NCBI GenBank assembly: GCA_029721435.1
Contig: CM056581.1
Location: 72,154,712 to 72,218,711, forward strand
Direction of reading: 5' to 3'
From: Gymnothorax reevesii
Lineage: Eukaryota; Chordata; Actinopteri; Anguilliformes; Muraenidae
Length of the DNA stretch: 64,000 nucleotides
Below the pieces are notes generated by a model. It was not told the origin of the DNA and did no database searches. It was given only the letters and a program-made list of their open reading frames with translations. A program made the position numbers and the translations under genes. This document shows positions 10,881-20,900 of the stretch, in pieces (within the stretch, counting starts at the first letter, position 1; every line of letters begins with the position of its first letter).

Positions 10881-13352
10881 ATGGATGATTTCTTGGCATC
10901 ACCAACCGTAGGGGTTTTGAAGTCTTTTAAAAAAACAGAACTGCTAGAAATTTGCAGACATTTAGAGATGACAGAGGTGAAACCAGCCATGCGAAAAGCA
11001 AGACTGGCTCGAGAGATAGTTGAATATTACATTGATGAAAATGTGTTTGCACCCGGAGATCTGGAACAGTTTCCAGTGAAAAATCCAAATATAGAAATGG
11101 AACTTAAATTAAAAATGCTAGAGATTGAAAGGGAGGAAAGAGAAAAAGAAAGGGAGGAAAAAGAAAAGCAAAGAGAATTTGAGAGGGAACAAAAAGAAAA
11201 ACAAAGGCAGTTTGAGTTAGAAAAATTAGCAAGAGAAGAGAAAATAGAAAGGGAGGAAAAAGAAAAACAAAGAGAAGTTGAGTTAGAAAAATTTGCAAGA
11301 CAGAGAGATTTTGAATTAGAGAAATTCGATAGAGTCCAAATGGAGCAACTAAAAATTAAAATTGAAACTAAAAATAGATTTTGTGCCAGTCAGGAGGTAA
11401 AACTGGTGCCTCCATTTTCGGAAAAGGATGTTGACAACTATTTCCAGTGTTTTGAAAAGGTAGCAAAGAGTTGCCAGTGGCCAAAGGAACACTGGCCTCT
11501 GATGTTGCAAACTGTCCTCAAGGGTAAAGCTCAACAAGCCTATTCGGCTTTGTCTGCAGATGATTCCTCTGATTATGAGGTTGTCAAAAAGGTTATTTTG
11601 AGAGCTTATGAGTTGGTTCCAGAGGCTTACCGACAGAAATTCAGAGGTCTGAAGAAATCTGAAAATCAGACTTATGTTGAATTTGCTAATGAAAAGCAGG
11701 TTTGCTTTGAGCGCTGGTGTACTTCTATGGAGGTCAAGGATGATTTCAACTCACTAAAAGAGATGGTGTTAGTTGAAGAATTCAAGAACTGTGTTAAAGA
11801 TGATGTTAAGACCTACCTTAATGAGAAGCAAGCACTGAATTTGCAATCAGCTGCCAAATTTGCAGATGAATATGTTCTCACACATAAGTCCAAATTTCAG
11901 TCTAGCGGTAATAATAGATGGTCCCAATTTCAGAAAAAGGGTTATGGTGATACCCAAGATTCCTCACCCAAAGACAAAGACAAATCTGGTGATGGTGCTC
12001 AGAAATCCAGTAACAGGTCTGATCAAAGTGTGAAAGCTGACAGTGACAAAAGTGGTCTAGTTTGCAGTTATTGCAAGAAATCTGGTCATGTTACAACTAA
12101 CTGTTGGTTCCTTAAAGTTAAGAAAGAAAAAGAAAAGGATACCAAACCAAATGCCTTTGTGAAAACAAGGTTAGAAACCCCTGTAGTAGATAACCAATCT
12201 GCTAAATTACCTGCTTCTTGTGGGGCTAAAAAGCCTGATACAGCTGACTTCGTGAGGGAGGAATTTCTTCCATTTGTGTCAGAGGGATTTGTGGCTCTGA
12301 ATGAGCATACTACTCCTGTCCCCATATATATCCTAAGGGATACCAGAGCTTCTCAATCACTTTTGTTGATGGACTCCTTGGAGTTACGTGATGAGACCGC
12401 TTCAGGGGATTTCATACTTGTACAAGGTATTGAAGGGAGGACTGTATCTGTACCCCTGCGCTCTATATTCTTGAAGTCAGATTTAGTTACAGGACAGGTA
12501 AAGGTGGGACTTATGTCAAGTCTACCTATAAAGGGTGTTTCTCTGTTGCTAGGCAATGACCTGGCTGGGGGCAAAGTAGTTCCCCCTGTACATCTTACTT
12601 CACAGCCGAGCACTGAAGATGGGGATGAAGACCCATCTCTGTATCCTTCTTGCGCAGTGACTCGTGCTATGGCTAAGAAGGCTAAAGAAGAAGAAGATGA
12701 AGTGGTGCCGTCCAGTACATTGAATAGTCAGGACTCAGGTGGTTCGCCTCATGACTCTGATTGGCCTACTATGGTTTCTCCGTTTGAGGACTTATCAGAT
12801 ACTCTTATCAGTTCTCTATTCAGCCAGCCGGATGGGTCTGGTGATTCTGATGTGTCTGGAGACTTGTCTCTGTCCAGAAAGCGGTTGATTGAGGAGCGAA
12901 CTAATGATCCTGAAATTTGTGTACTAAAGAGGAGAGCCCTTCCTGATAAAGAAATAGACGCAGTTCCAGTTGGGTATTATCTCAAGGATGGTGTGTTGAT
13001 GCGGAAGTGGCGCCCTCCTGATATCCCTGCCAATGCAGATTGGGCAGTGGTCAGGCAAATTGTTGTTCCGAAGGTCTATAGGAATGAGATCTTAACAATG
13101 GCTCATAGTTTACCTTTAGGAGGTCATCTTGGTGTTAACAAGACTGTTGATAAGATCATGAAACACTTCTTTTGGCCTGGGCTTCGGAAAGACGTTTCCA
13201 ACTTTTGCAAAACCTGTCACACTTGCCAGGTAGTTGGAAAACACCAGTTAGACCCACCTGTAGCTCCATTGCAGCCTATCCCAGCATTTGGGGAGCCATT
13301 CTCTAGGGTCATTGTTGATTGCGTTGGTCCATTACCCAAGACTAGATCTTGA
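10881..13352 (+). CDS. gag-pol: Gag-protease-integrase (N-terminal half of broken gag-pol polyprotein, copy 1)
   Basis: I start at ATG 10881, with G at -3 and G at +4. The upstream extension of the frame would need a GTG start and overlaps the leader. Residues 71-160 are a highly charged coiled coil. About 175-335 is capsid, its C-terminal part resembling the SCAN fold. A CCHC zinc knuckle lies at C395, C398, H403 and C408. The aspartic protease follows, but its motif is D487-T-R-A-S where copy 2 has D-T-G-A-S; this single G-to-A change should disable it. The integrase HHCC finger uses H742, H749, C779 and C782, and the first catalytic aspartate is D813. A TGA at 13350-13352 (codon 824) cuts the core; copy 2 has a glycine codon there. 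The same frame continues downstream. Confidence 0.93.
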   Translation: MDDFLASPTVGVLKSFKKTELLEICRHLEMTEVKPAMRKARLAREIVEYYIDENVFAPGDLEQFPVKNPNIEMELKLKMLEIEREEREKEREEKEKQREFEREQKEKQRQFELEKLAREEKIEREEKEKQREVELEKFARQRDFELEKFDRVQMEQLKIKIETKNRFCASQEVKLVPPFSEKDVDNYFQCFEKVAKSCQWPKEHWPLMLQTVLKGKAQQAYSALSADDSSDYEVVKKVILRAYELVPEAYRQKFRGLKKSENQTYVEFANEKQVCFERWCTSMEVKDDFNSLKEMVLVEEFKNCVKDDVKTYLNEKQALNLQSAAKFADEYVLTHKSKFQSSGNNRWSQFQKKGYGDTQDSSPKDKDKSGDGAQKSSNRSDQSVKADSDKSGLVCSYCKKSGHVTTNCWFLKVKKEKEKDTKPNAFVKTRLETPVVDNQSAKLPASCGAKKPDTADFVREEFLPFVSEGFVALNEHTTPVPIYILRDTRASQSLLLMDSLELRDETASGDFILVQGIEGRTVSVPLRSIFLKSDLVTGQVKVGLMSSLPIKGVSLLLGNDLAGGKVVPPVHLTSQPSTEDGDEDPSLYPSCAVTRAMAKKAKEEEDEVVPSSTLNSQDSGGSPHDSDWPTMVSPFEDLSDTLISSLFSQPDGSGDSDVSGDLSLSRKRLIEERTNDPEICVLKRRALPDKEIDAVPVGYYLKDGVLMRKWRPPDIPANADWAVVRQIVVPKVYRNEILTMAHSLPLGGHLGVNKTVDKIMKHFFWPGLRKDVSNFCKTCHTCQVVGKHQLDPPVAPLQPIPAFGEPFSRVIVDCVGPLPKTRS

Positions 13353-15671
13353 AATCAGTACTTGTTGACAATCATGTGTGCATCTACCAGATTCCCCGAA
13401 GCCATACCTCTACGTAACATCAAAGCAACTGCAATCTCGAAGGCTTTGATAAAGTTCTTCACGTTGTGTGGCCTTCCCTGGGAAATTCAGTCAGACCAGG
13501 GTAGCAATTTCACTTCAGGATTGTTTCAGCAGGTTGTGTATGAACTAGGTGCAAAGCAGATTCTTTCTAGTGCCTATCATCCAGAAAGTCAGGGTGCCTT
13601 AGAGCGGTTTCATTCCACTCTCAAGACAATGATGAGGACTTATTGTTATGACCATGAGAAAGACTGGGATGAAGGGGTTCATTTGCTGTTGTTTGCAGCT
13701 AGAGAAGCAGTGCAGGAGTCTACTGGATTCAGTCCATTTGAGCTAGTGTTTAGTCATGAAGTGAGAGGACCTTTGCTATTATTGAGTGAACAATGGCAAG
13801 AGAAAGAGCCGCATATCAGTCTGTTAGACTATGTTAGTAAGTTCAAGGAAAGATTGCGTGCAGCTTGTGACCTAGCCAAAGAGAACTTGAAATCAAGTCA
13901 GGGAAAAATGAAAACTTGGTATGATCATAAGGCTAGAAGCCGTGAGTTTAAACCAGGAGACAAGGTCCTTGTGTTGTTTCCCTTGCAGTCCAATCCATTG
14001 CAGGCTAGATTTCATGGTCCTTATGAAATTTTGACAAAACTCAATGATCTCAATTACATTGTGAAGACTCCAGATGGGAGAAAACCAAAACAATTGTGTC
14101 ACATCAACATGCTGAAGCCTTATCATGACAGAAATGCTAGGGTTGCAGCTGTCACTTTAGATTCTCCTATGGCCGAGATTTGTGAAGATGAGGGGGAGTT
14201 TCAAGATGATGAACCTAGAATTAAAGCTGAAGTTCTTTCATGTAAATTGTCAAATTCTGAAGTGTTGCAAAATCTTGATGTAAAACTCCAGCACTTAGAA
14301 CCCTCACAGAAAGATCAGTTTGAGAGGTTGATCAAGAAATATGAGGATCTTTTTCCTGATGTTCCAAAGAGAGTTTCTATAGCCTCTCATGATGTAGATG
14401 TTGGTGATGCCAAACCAATAAAACAGCATCCATACCGGATGAATCCTGAAAAGAGAAAGATTGCTGAGAAAGAGGTTGAGTACATGTTAAAACATGATAT
14501 TATCAGACCCTCCAACTCCGATTGGAGTTCACCCTGTGTGCTAGTTCCAAAACCTGATGGAAGTACTAGATTCTGTACAGATTATCGCAAAGTCAATGCT
14601 GTAACTAGAACTGATGTGTTTCCAATACCTAGGATTGATGATTGTATTGATAGTGTAGGGCAAGCAAAGTTTCTGACCAAGATTGATTTACTGAAGGGTT
14701 ATTGGTGTGTGCCTTTAACTGAGAGGGCCAAGAGCATCTCTGCTTTTGCCACACCATCTGGATTGTACCAGTATGAAGTCCTACCCTTTGGCATAAAAAA
14801 TGCCCCAGCCACGTTCCAAAGGATGATACAGTCTACAATCGCCGGATTGCCACACACGGGTGCGTACATCGATGACCTGATCACATGGAGTGACTCCTGG
14901 GAAGAACATCTAAAAGATGTAGAGACGTTGTTCCAGCGCCTGACCCAGGCTAATCTGACTGTTAACCTGAGCAAGAGTGACTTTGGTTGTGCTACTGTCA
15001 CCTATCTTGGCTACGTCATAGGCCAGGGTAAGGTGGCACCCATAAATGCTAAAGTCCAAGCCATCATGGACTTTCCAGTTCCTGACAACAAAAAAGCTTT
15101 ACGCCGCTTCCTTGGAATGATCGGGTACTACCGCAAGTTCTGCAAGAACTTTGCTGAGATTGCTCTCAGTCTAACTAACCAGCTGAAGAAAGGCGTGAAG
15201 TTCACCTGGGATGATGCATGCCAGAGAGCCTTCGATCGCCTGAAGTCTCTGCTGTGTCACTTCCCCGTGCTCAAATCTCCTGACTTCAACAAACCGTTCT
15301 CCATCGCGGTCGATGCTAGCGACCAAGCTTGTGGATCTGTGCTCCTACTGAGAAGTGACTCTGATGACATTGAGCATCCCGTGGCATACTTCTCCAGGAA
15401 GTTCAATCGCCACCAAAGGAACTATTCCACAATAGAGAAGGAACTGTTGGCTCTGGTCCTTTCTTTACAACACTTTGAGGTTTATGTTTGTACAGGACAA
15501 AAGCCAATGATTGTGTACACTGACCACAATCCGTTAATGTTTTTGAGTAAGATGAAAAACAAGAATCGGAGATTGTTGAATTGGAGTTTGATTTTACAGG
15601 AGTTTGACTTGGAAATTAAGCATGTGAAGGGTACAGACAATGTAATTGCTGATTGCTTATCCCGTGTTTGA
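13353..15671 (+). CDS. pol: Integrase-reverse transcriptase-RNase H (C-terminal half of broken gag-pol, copy 1)
   Basis: This is in the same frame as the preceding half and separated from it only by the TGA, so it is one polyprotein of about 1,596 codons with a nonsense change. Numbering from ATG 10881, the integrase core continues with D872 and E908 (with D813, a D-58-D-35-E triad) and a GPY module at about 1046. Reverse transcriptase follows, with a YRMNP-like entry near 1184 and the catalytic YIDD at 1329-1332. RNase H has D1478, the EKELLA helix, TDHNPL and the terminal ADCLSR motif. Integrase upstream of reverse transcriptase is the Gmr1 arrangement. There is no chromodomain or envelope. 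Separate translation from an internal ATG (13362) is possible but unsupported. Confidence 0.93.
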   Translation, partial: NQYLLTIMCASTRFPEAIPLRNIKATAISKALIKFFTLCGLPWEIQSDQGSNFTSGLFQQVVYELGAKQILSSAYHPESQGALERFHSTLKTMMRTYCYDHEKDWDEGVHLLLFAAREAVQESTGFSPFELVFSHEVRGPLLLLSEQWQEKEPHISLLDYVSKFKERLRAACDLAKENLKSSQGKMKTWYDHKARSREFKPGDKVLVLFPLQSNPLQARFHGPYEILTKLNDLNYIVKTPDGRKPKQLCHINMLKPYHDRNARVAAVTLDSPMAEICEDEGEFQDDEPRIKAEVLSCKLSNSEVLQNLDVKLQHLEPSQKDQFERLIKKYEDLFPDVPKRVSIASHDVDVGDAKPIKQHPYRMNPEKRKIAEKEVEYMLKHDIIRPSNSDWSSPCVLVPKPDGSTRFCTDYRKVNAVTRTDVFPIPRIDDCIDSVGQAKFLTKIDLLKGYWCVPLTERAKSISAFATPSGLYQYEVLPFGIKNAPATFQRMIQSTIAGLPHTGAYIDDLITWSDSWEEHLKDVETLFQRLTQANLTVNLSKSDFGCATVTYLGYVIGQGKVAPINAKVQAIMDFPVPDNKKALRRFLGMIGYYRKFCKNFAEIALSLTNQLKKGVKFTWDDACQRAFDRLKSLLCHFPVLKSPDFNKPFSIAVDASDQACGSVLLLRSDSDDIEHPVAYFSRKFNRHQRNYSTIEKELLALVLSLQHFEVYVCTGQKPMIVYTDHNPLMFLSKMKNKNRRLLNWSLILQEFDLEIKHVKGTDNVIADCLSRV

Positions 15672-15794
15672 ATGTGTATAGATATATCATGTGTTTGAAT
15701 ATTGTATGATATGTATATATAGACAAGTGTTCACTGAACCATTTTGTATTGAAAAGAAAAATTTTGCCTTTATGAGTCAAAATTTTTCCCTTTT
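15672..15794 (+). other. 3' untranslated stretch of copy 1
   Basis: This AT-rich spacer between the pol stop and the polypurine tract is conserved in copy 2 (21612-21738). It has no reading frame of note. Confidence 0.6.
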
Positions 15795-15804
15795 GGAATG
15801 GAGG
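15795..15804 (+). other. Polypurine tract
   Basis: GGAATGGAGG directly abuts the 3' LTR, the position where plus-strand DNA synthesis is primed. It is short and interrupted by one T. Copy 2 has AGAATGGAGG at the same place. Confidence 0.65.
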
Positions 15805-16297
15805 TGTAATGTGAATATAGGCCACTAGATGGCAGTATTTACCTTTTTTTTGTCAAGCTCAGACTGGAGTCATGTTTAGACATGTCCTGGACATGTCTGG
15901 GGCAAGTCTCAGAAAATAAAAAAAAAGAGGTCTAAATGTGGGTGGAGTCTGCAAAAGAGTATATAAGGAAAAGAATTGAGGCAGTAAAGTAGTAGGAGAA
16001 ATTGCAAGAAGATGACCAGACCTGCCATTCTGTTCAAGACCTGTGACGTTTCTTTTGTGGATTTCTTTGCCTGTGTTTGAGCATTTTCATTATCCAGGAC
16101 ATCACCAAGCCACCCCCACGAAAAGGGATTGTAAATACTTATGTTTTGTACATAATTCAATCTTGGTCTTTAGGTTAGTTAGTTGTTATTGTCTTTGGTA
16201 ATTAAATGTGTTTGAGTTTTTAAAACTGTGTCTGTCATCCCTTGCTGTTGCTGTTGCTGTTGTGTTATAAATGTAATAACAAATTGGGGCCATAACA
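15805..16297 (+). repeat. 3' LTR of copy 1 (493 bp)
   Basis: The LTR runs from TGTAATGTGAAT to CCATAACA, followed by the CTAG duplication at 16298-16301. It carries the same TATA box and ATTAAA (16201-16206) as the 5' LTR. The small number of differences from 10274-10765 dates the insertion as recent relative to the array. Confidence 0.93.
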
Positions 16298-16301
16298 CTA
16301 G

Positions 16302-17911
16302 ATTACCTACATGCTTTTAGCCAAATTATACAGCTATCCAAGTGTCTCCCCGAAGTCTCAAAATGAAGTCCTGTCAAATCATAAAAAAATCATGTATATA
16401 ACACAAATAAAGTTTTAAGGCATGAAATTTAATATGAACAAATGATTTTCTGGTGGTGTTTTGTATGAATTTATCAATCTCAGTGCAGTTGAATATCAAT
16501 GGTCACCAGTAACCTCTCCAAACACAAAATATGCCTTTTCTCCATAATAAAGTTTAGAGTTTTGGCCATTTTACTTCAAAGTGCCCCAAGCCAGCACAAA
16601 CACGCATTAAATAAACTTCTTATTAAACGGTTAGAACATTCACTCTGTAATGGAAGCTACCAGTCCCCTCTTCTAAGCTTACAAACTCATTTCAACACTT
16701 ATAAGGAACAAGTGCAACTCACTAACTCAGTAATATCTGAATTCTGAAATATACCTTATTTTAATAGAACAGACACTCCACTTTCAGGGAACAATCCATT
16801 GCCTCCCTGGATTCAAAAGAAACGTGCAATGAACGTACCAGGGGGTCCACCCAAATGCACGGGCAGTTCGCGTTTTAAACAGGAAAAAAACCTCGACATT
16901 CGACTTTGTAGAGTACGTATACATTCCAAAAACAAAACAACAACAACAACAAAAAAAATAACAAAGTAGCAGCCTCACCTTTTTCATGAATCCCTTTTTC
17001 CAGAGACGGATGTATCCAGTAGCAGGATCCCTCCGGTCCTGTTTCATTCGAAATAATTCCAACTGACCATATTCTTATCTCATTTAAATCCCCTAAATGT
17101 AACTGAACACTTCAAGGCCAGTTTTGCGAACGTGTTTTCTATAAATCGCGTCTATTTTAACCGCGTAATGTGCATTACGTAGACAGGATACAACCGAGCC
17201 TGCTGATACGCAAAGGTTTGTATGCTCTCTGTTTGTCCAATCAATGTGTTTCACTTGCTCTAAAATGTTTAAACACTCGGGAATTGGATAAGAAACGAGC
17301 CAATCAATACATTTTTACCAGGTTAGCTTCATGAGGGCATGAAGTGTAACTATACAATTACGCAGAAGAGCTTGAGCGTATGAGCGAGTGATTGGCTATC
17401 AACGCCAGTACTCGGGTGGATATAACGAAGCACTGGATTTGTCAATGAATGGATCTGCGCGTAAATCCACGGGAGGGAACAACAAATTTTTTTGTATGTG
17501 ACAACTGTAATTAACAGTAGAATGTGAGAGAATCAAAACCATGTCGATTTTTTTGCCTCAGAAAACTGATTTTTCTGAACCATTGCTTGGAATACTGTTG
17601 GCTCACTGTGGCTTAACTGGTTGCTACAGAGGATAACGATTTTTTCTGTGTCAAGATATCGTTTTTTTAAACTGCTGGATCGATACTATAGGCAAGGATA
17701 CTGAGCAGTTTGCACATCAGGCTTAGCTGAGGAGTTAAATTCATGCAGCTCTTGAAAAACAGGGCGTGGAGTGAACTTCCCCATATTCAGAACTGCGTTC
17801 GAGGTCTGCTTGCTTGTGAACATTCAATAACTGATCCGGGGGTGCCATTTAGTGATCGAGTACAATAACAGCGTGCTTAAATTTGCAAGTCTAAAGATGC
17901 GGGCGTCTATA
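16302..17911. other. piggyBac-like element body, right part (no confident gene)
   Basis: This sequence is unlike the array. It contains an (AAC)n run near 16930-16952. A minus-strand frame at 16784-17062 is 92 codons long and is interrupted by an AAG/GTGAGG that would be a good splice donor near 16977. That could be a remnant 5' exon, but I recognise no domain and it may be chance. A GC-richer stretch with several CCAAT boxes lies at 17237-17395. I see nothing that reads as a transposase. Confidence 0.45.
17237..17395. promoter_or_regulatory. CCAAT-box cluster
   Basis: CCAAT occurs at 17237 and 17300 on the plus strand, and ATTGG at 17284 and 17391. That is four boxes in about 160 bp, with CpG-containing sequence around them. 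Such clusters are typical of eukaryotic promoters, so this may be the old promoter of the transposon. There is no visible transcript start to confirm it. Confidence 0.3.
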
Positions 17912-17929
17912 TCTGCAGAAAGGGGTTTA
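17912..17929 (-). other. Right inverted repeat and degenerate TTAA of piggyBac-like element
   Basis: TCTGCAGAAAGGGG (17912-17925) mirrors the left end with one mismatch. TTTA (17926-17929) stands where the second TTAA is expected, one base changed. The array sequence resumes as AGGTCTGCAAAGTTTCGTGA, as in the uninserted unit near 60245. Confidence 0.72.
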
Positions 17930-17960
17930 TAGGTCTGCAAAGTTTCGTGATGTAATGTGA

Positions 17961-20900
17961 AGATGGTGTTAGTTGAAGAATTCAAGAATTGTGTTAAAGA
18001 TGATATTAAGACCTACCTTAATGAGAAGCAAGCACTGAATTTGCAATCAGCTGCCAAATTTGCAGATGAATATGTTCTCACACATAAGTCCAAATTTCAG
18101 TCTAGCAGTAACAATAGATGGTCCCAATTTCAGAAAAAGGGTTACGGTGATACCCAAGATTCCACACCGAAAGACAAAGACAAATCTGGTGATGGTGCTC
18201 AGAAATCCAGTAACAGGTCTGATCAAAGTGTAAAAGCTGACAGTGACAAAAGTGGTCTAGTTTGCAGTTATTGCAAGAAATCTGGTCATGTTACAACTAA
18301 CTGTTGGTTCCTAAAAGCTAAGAAAGAAAAAGAAAAGGATACCAAACCAAATGCCTTTGTGAAAACAAGGTTAGAAACTACCCCTGTAGTAGATAACCGA
18401 TCTGCTAAATTACCTGCTTCTTGTGGGGCTAAAAAGCCTAATACAGCTGACTTTGTGAGGGAGGAATTTCTTCCATTTGTGTCAGAGGGATTTGTGGCTC
18501 TGAATGAGCATACTACTCCTGTCCCCATTTATATCTTTAGGGATACCGGAGCTTCTCAGTCACTTTTGTTGATGGACTCCTTGCAGTTACGTGATGAGAC
18601 CGCTTCAGGGGATTTCATACTTGTACAAGGTATTGAAGGGAGGACTGTATCTGTACCCCTGCGCTCAATATTCTTGAAGTCAGATTTAGTTACAGGACAG
18701 GTAAAGGTGGGACTTATGTCAAGTCTACCTATAAAGGGTATTTCTCTGTTGCAAGGCAATGACCTGGCTGGGGGCAAAGTAGTTCCCCCTGTATATCTTA
18801 CTTCACAGCCGAGCACTGAAGATGGGGATGAGGACCCATCTCTGTATCCTTCTTGCGCAGTGACTCGTGCTATGGCCAAGAAGCCTAAAGAAGATGTTGT
18901 GGTGCCGCCCAGCACATTGAATAGTCAGGACTCAGGTGGTTTGCCTCATGACTCTGATTGGCCTACTATGGTTTCTCCGTTTGAGGACTTATCAGATACT
19001 TTTATCAGTTCTCTATTCAGCCAGCCGGATGGGTCTGGTGATTCTGATGTGTCTGGAGACTTGTCTCTGTCCAGAAAGCGGTTGACTGAGGAGCAAACTA
19101 ATGATCCTGAAATTTGTGTACTAAAGAGGAGAGCCCTTCCTGATAAAGAAATAGACGCAGTTCCAGTATTATCTCAAGGATGGTGTGTTGATGCGGAAGT
19201 GGCGCCCTCCTGATATCCCTGCCAATGCAGATTGGGCAGTGGTCAGGCAAATTGTTGTTCCGAAGGTCTACAGGAATGAGATCTTAACAATGGCTCATAG
19301 TTTACCTTTAGGAGGTCATCTTGGTGTTAACAAGACTGTTGATAAGATCATGAAACACTTCTTTTGGCCTGGGCTTCGGAAAGACGTTTCCAACTTTTGC
19401 AAAACCTGTCACACTTGTCAGGTAGTTGGAAAACACCAGTTAGACCCACCTGTAGCTCCATTGCAGCCTATCCCAGCATTTGGGGAGCCCTTCTCTAAGG
19501 TCATTGTTGATTGTGTTGATCCATTACCCAAGACTAGATCTGGAAATCAGTATTTGTTGACAATCATGTGTGCATCTCCCAGATTCCCTGAAGTCATACC
19601 TCTATGTAACATCAAGACAACTGCAATTTCCAAGGCTTTGATAATATTCTTCACGTTGTCTGGCCTTCCCAGGGAAATTCAGTCAGACTAAGGTAGCAAT
19701 TTCACTTCAGGATTGTTTCAGCAGGTTGTGTATGAACTAGGTGCAAAGCAGATTCTTTCTAGTGCCTATCATCCAGAAAGTCAGGGTGCCTTAGAGCGGT
19801 TTCATTCCACTCTCAAGACAATGATGAGGACTTATTGTTATGACCATGAGAAAGACTGGGATGAAGGTGTTCATTTGCTGTTGTTTGCAGCTAGAGAAGC
19901 AGTGCAGGAGTCTACTGGATTCAGTCCATTTGAGCTAGTGTTTGGCCATGAAGTGAGAGGACTTTTGCTATTATTGAGTGAACAATGGCAAGAGGAAGAG
20001 CCGCACATCAGTCTGTTCGAGTATGTTAGCAAGTTCAAGGAAAGATTGCGTGCAGCTTGTGACCTAGCCAAAGAGAACTTGAAATCAAGTCAGGGAAAAA
20101 TGAAAACTTGGTATGATCATAAGGCTAGAAGCCGTGAGTTTTAACCAGGAGACAAGGTCCTTGTGTTGTTTCCCTTGCAGTCCAATCCATTGCAGGCTAG
20201 ATTTCATGGTCCTTATGAAATTCTGACAAAACTCAATGATCTCAATTACATTGTGAAGACTCCAGATAGGAGAAAACCAAAACAATGGTGTCACATTAAC
20301 ATGCTGAAGCCTTATCATGACAGAAATGCTAGGGTTGCAGCTGTCACTTCAGATTCTCCTATGGCCGAGATTTGTGAAGATGAGGGGGAGTTTCAAGATG
20401 GTTAACCTAGAATTAAAGCTGAAGTTCTTTCATGTAAATTGTCAAACTCTGAAGTGTTGCAAAATCTTGATGTAAAACTCCAGCACTTAGAACCCTCACA
20501 GAGAGATCAGTTTGGAAGGTTGATCAAGAAATATGAGGATTTGTTTCCTGATGTTCCAAAGAGAGTTTCTATAGCCTCTCATGATGTAGATGTTGGTGAT
20601 GCCAAACCAATAAAACAGCATGCGTACCGGATGAATCCTGAAAAGAGAAAGATTGTTGAGAAAGAGGTTGAGTTCATGTAAGAACATGATATTATCAGAC
20701 CCTCCAACTCAGATTGGAGCTCACCCTGTGTGCTAGTTCCAAAACCTGATGGAAGTACTAGATTCTGTACAGATTATCGCAAAGTCAATGCTGTAACTAG
20801 AACTGATGTGTTTCCAATACCTAGGATTGATGATTGTATTGATAGTGTAGGGCAAGCAAAGTTTCTGACCAAGATTGATTGATTGAAGGGGTATTGCTGT

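Larger units (their letters stand above)
10274..16297 (+). mobile_element. Ty3/gypsy LTR retrotransposon, Gmr1-type, nearly full length (copy 1)
   Basis: The element has TG...CA LTRs at both ends and a 4-bp CTAG target duplication (10270-10273 and 16298-16301). It carries a tRNA-Pro-like primer-binding site and a single gag-pol frame in the order Gag, protease, integrase, reverse transcriptase, RNase H. Integrase before reverse transcriptase is the hallmark of Gmr1-like gypsy elements, first described from Atlantic cod. The LTRs differ at about ten positions plus one indel over 492 bp (by eye), so insertion was fairly recent. There is no envelope frame between RNase H and the 3' LTR (133 bp). 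One nonsense change and a protease active-site change make it probably unable to move by itself. Confidence 0.93.
9940..17925. mobile_element. piggyBac-like DNA transposon, probably non-autonomous, carrying a nested retrotransposon
   Basis: The outer boundaries are 14-bp inverted repeats with a TTAA on the left and a one-base-changed TTTA on the right. Without the nested LTR element (10274-16297 plus its 4-bp duplication) it is about 1.96 kb. That is too short for a piggyBac transposase of the usual 550-650 codons, and no such frame is visible. I therefore call it a non-autonomous or internally deleted element. The flanks join seamlessly when compared with the empty site in the unit near 60230, which supports the boundaries independently. 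Assignment to piggyBac rests on target site and termini only. Confidence 0.68.

Noticed and set aside
11104..11298. Minus-strand frame rich in leucine and phenylalanine across gag
   Set aside because: It is the reverse of the charged coiled-coil coding stretch and has no support of its own.
13350..13352. TGA as a programmed readthrough stop
   Set aside because: Readthrough in retroelements is usually at the gag-pol border; this one is inside the integrase core between the first and second catalytic aspartates, and copy 2 has a sense codon there. A simple nonsense change is more likely.
15672..15804. Envelope gene after pol
   Set aside because: Only 133 bases separate the RNase H stop from the 3' LTR.
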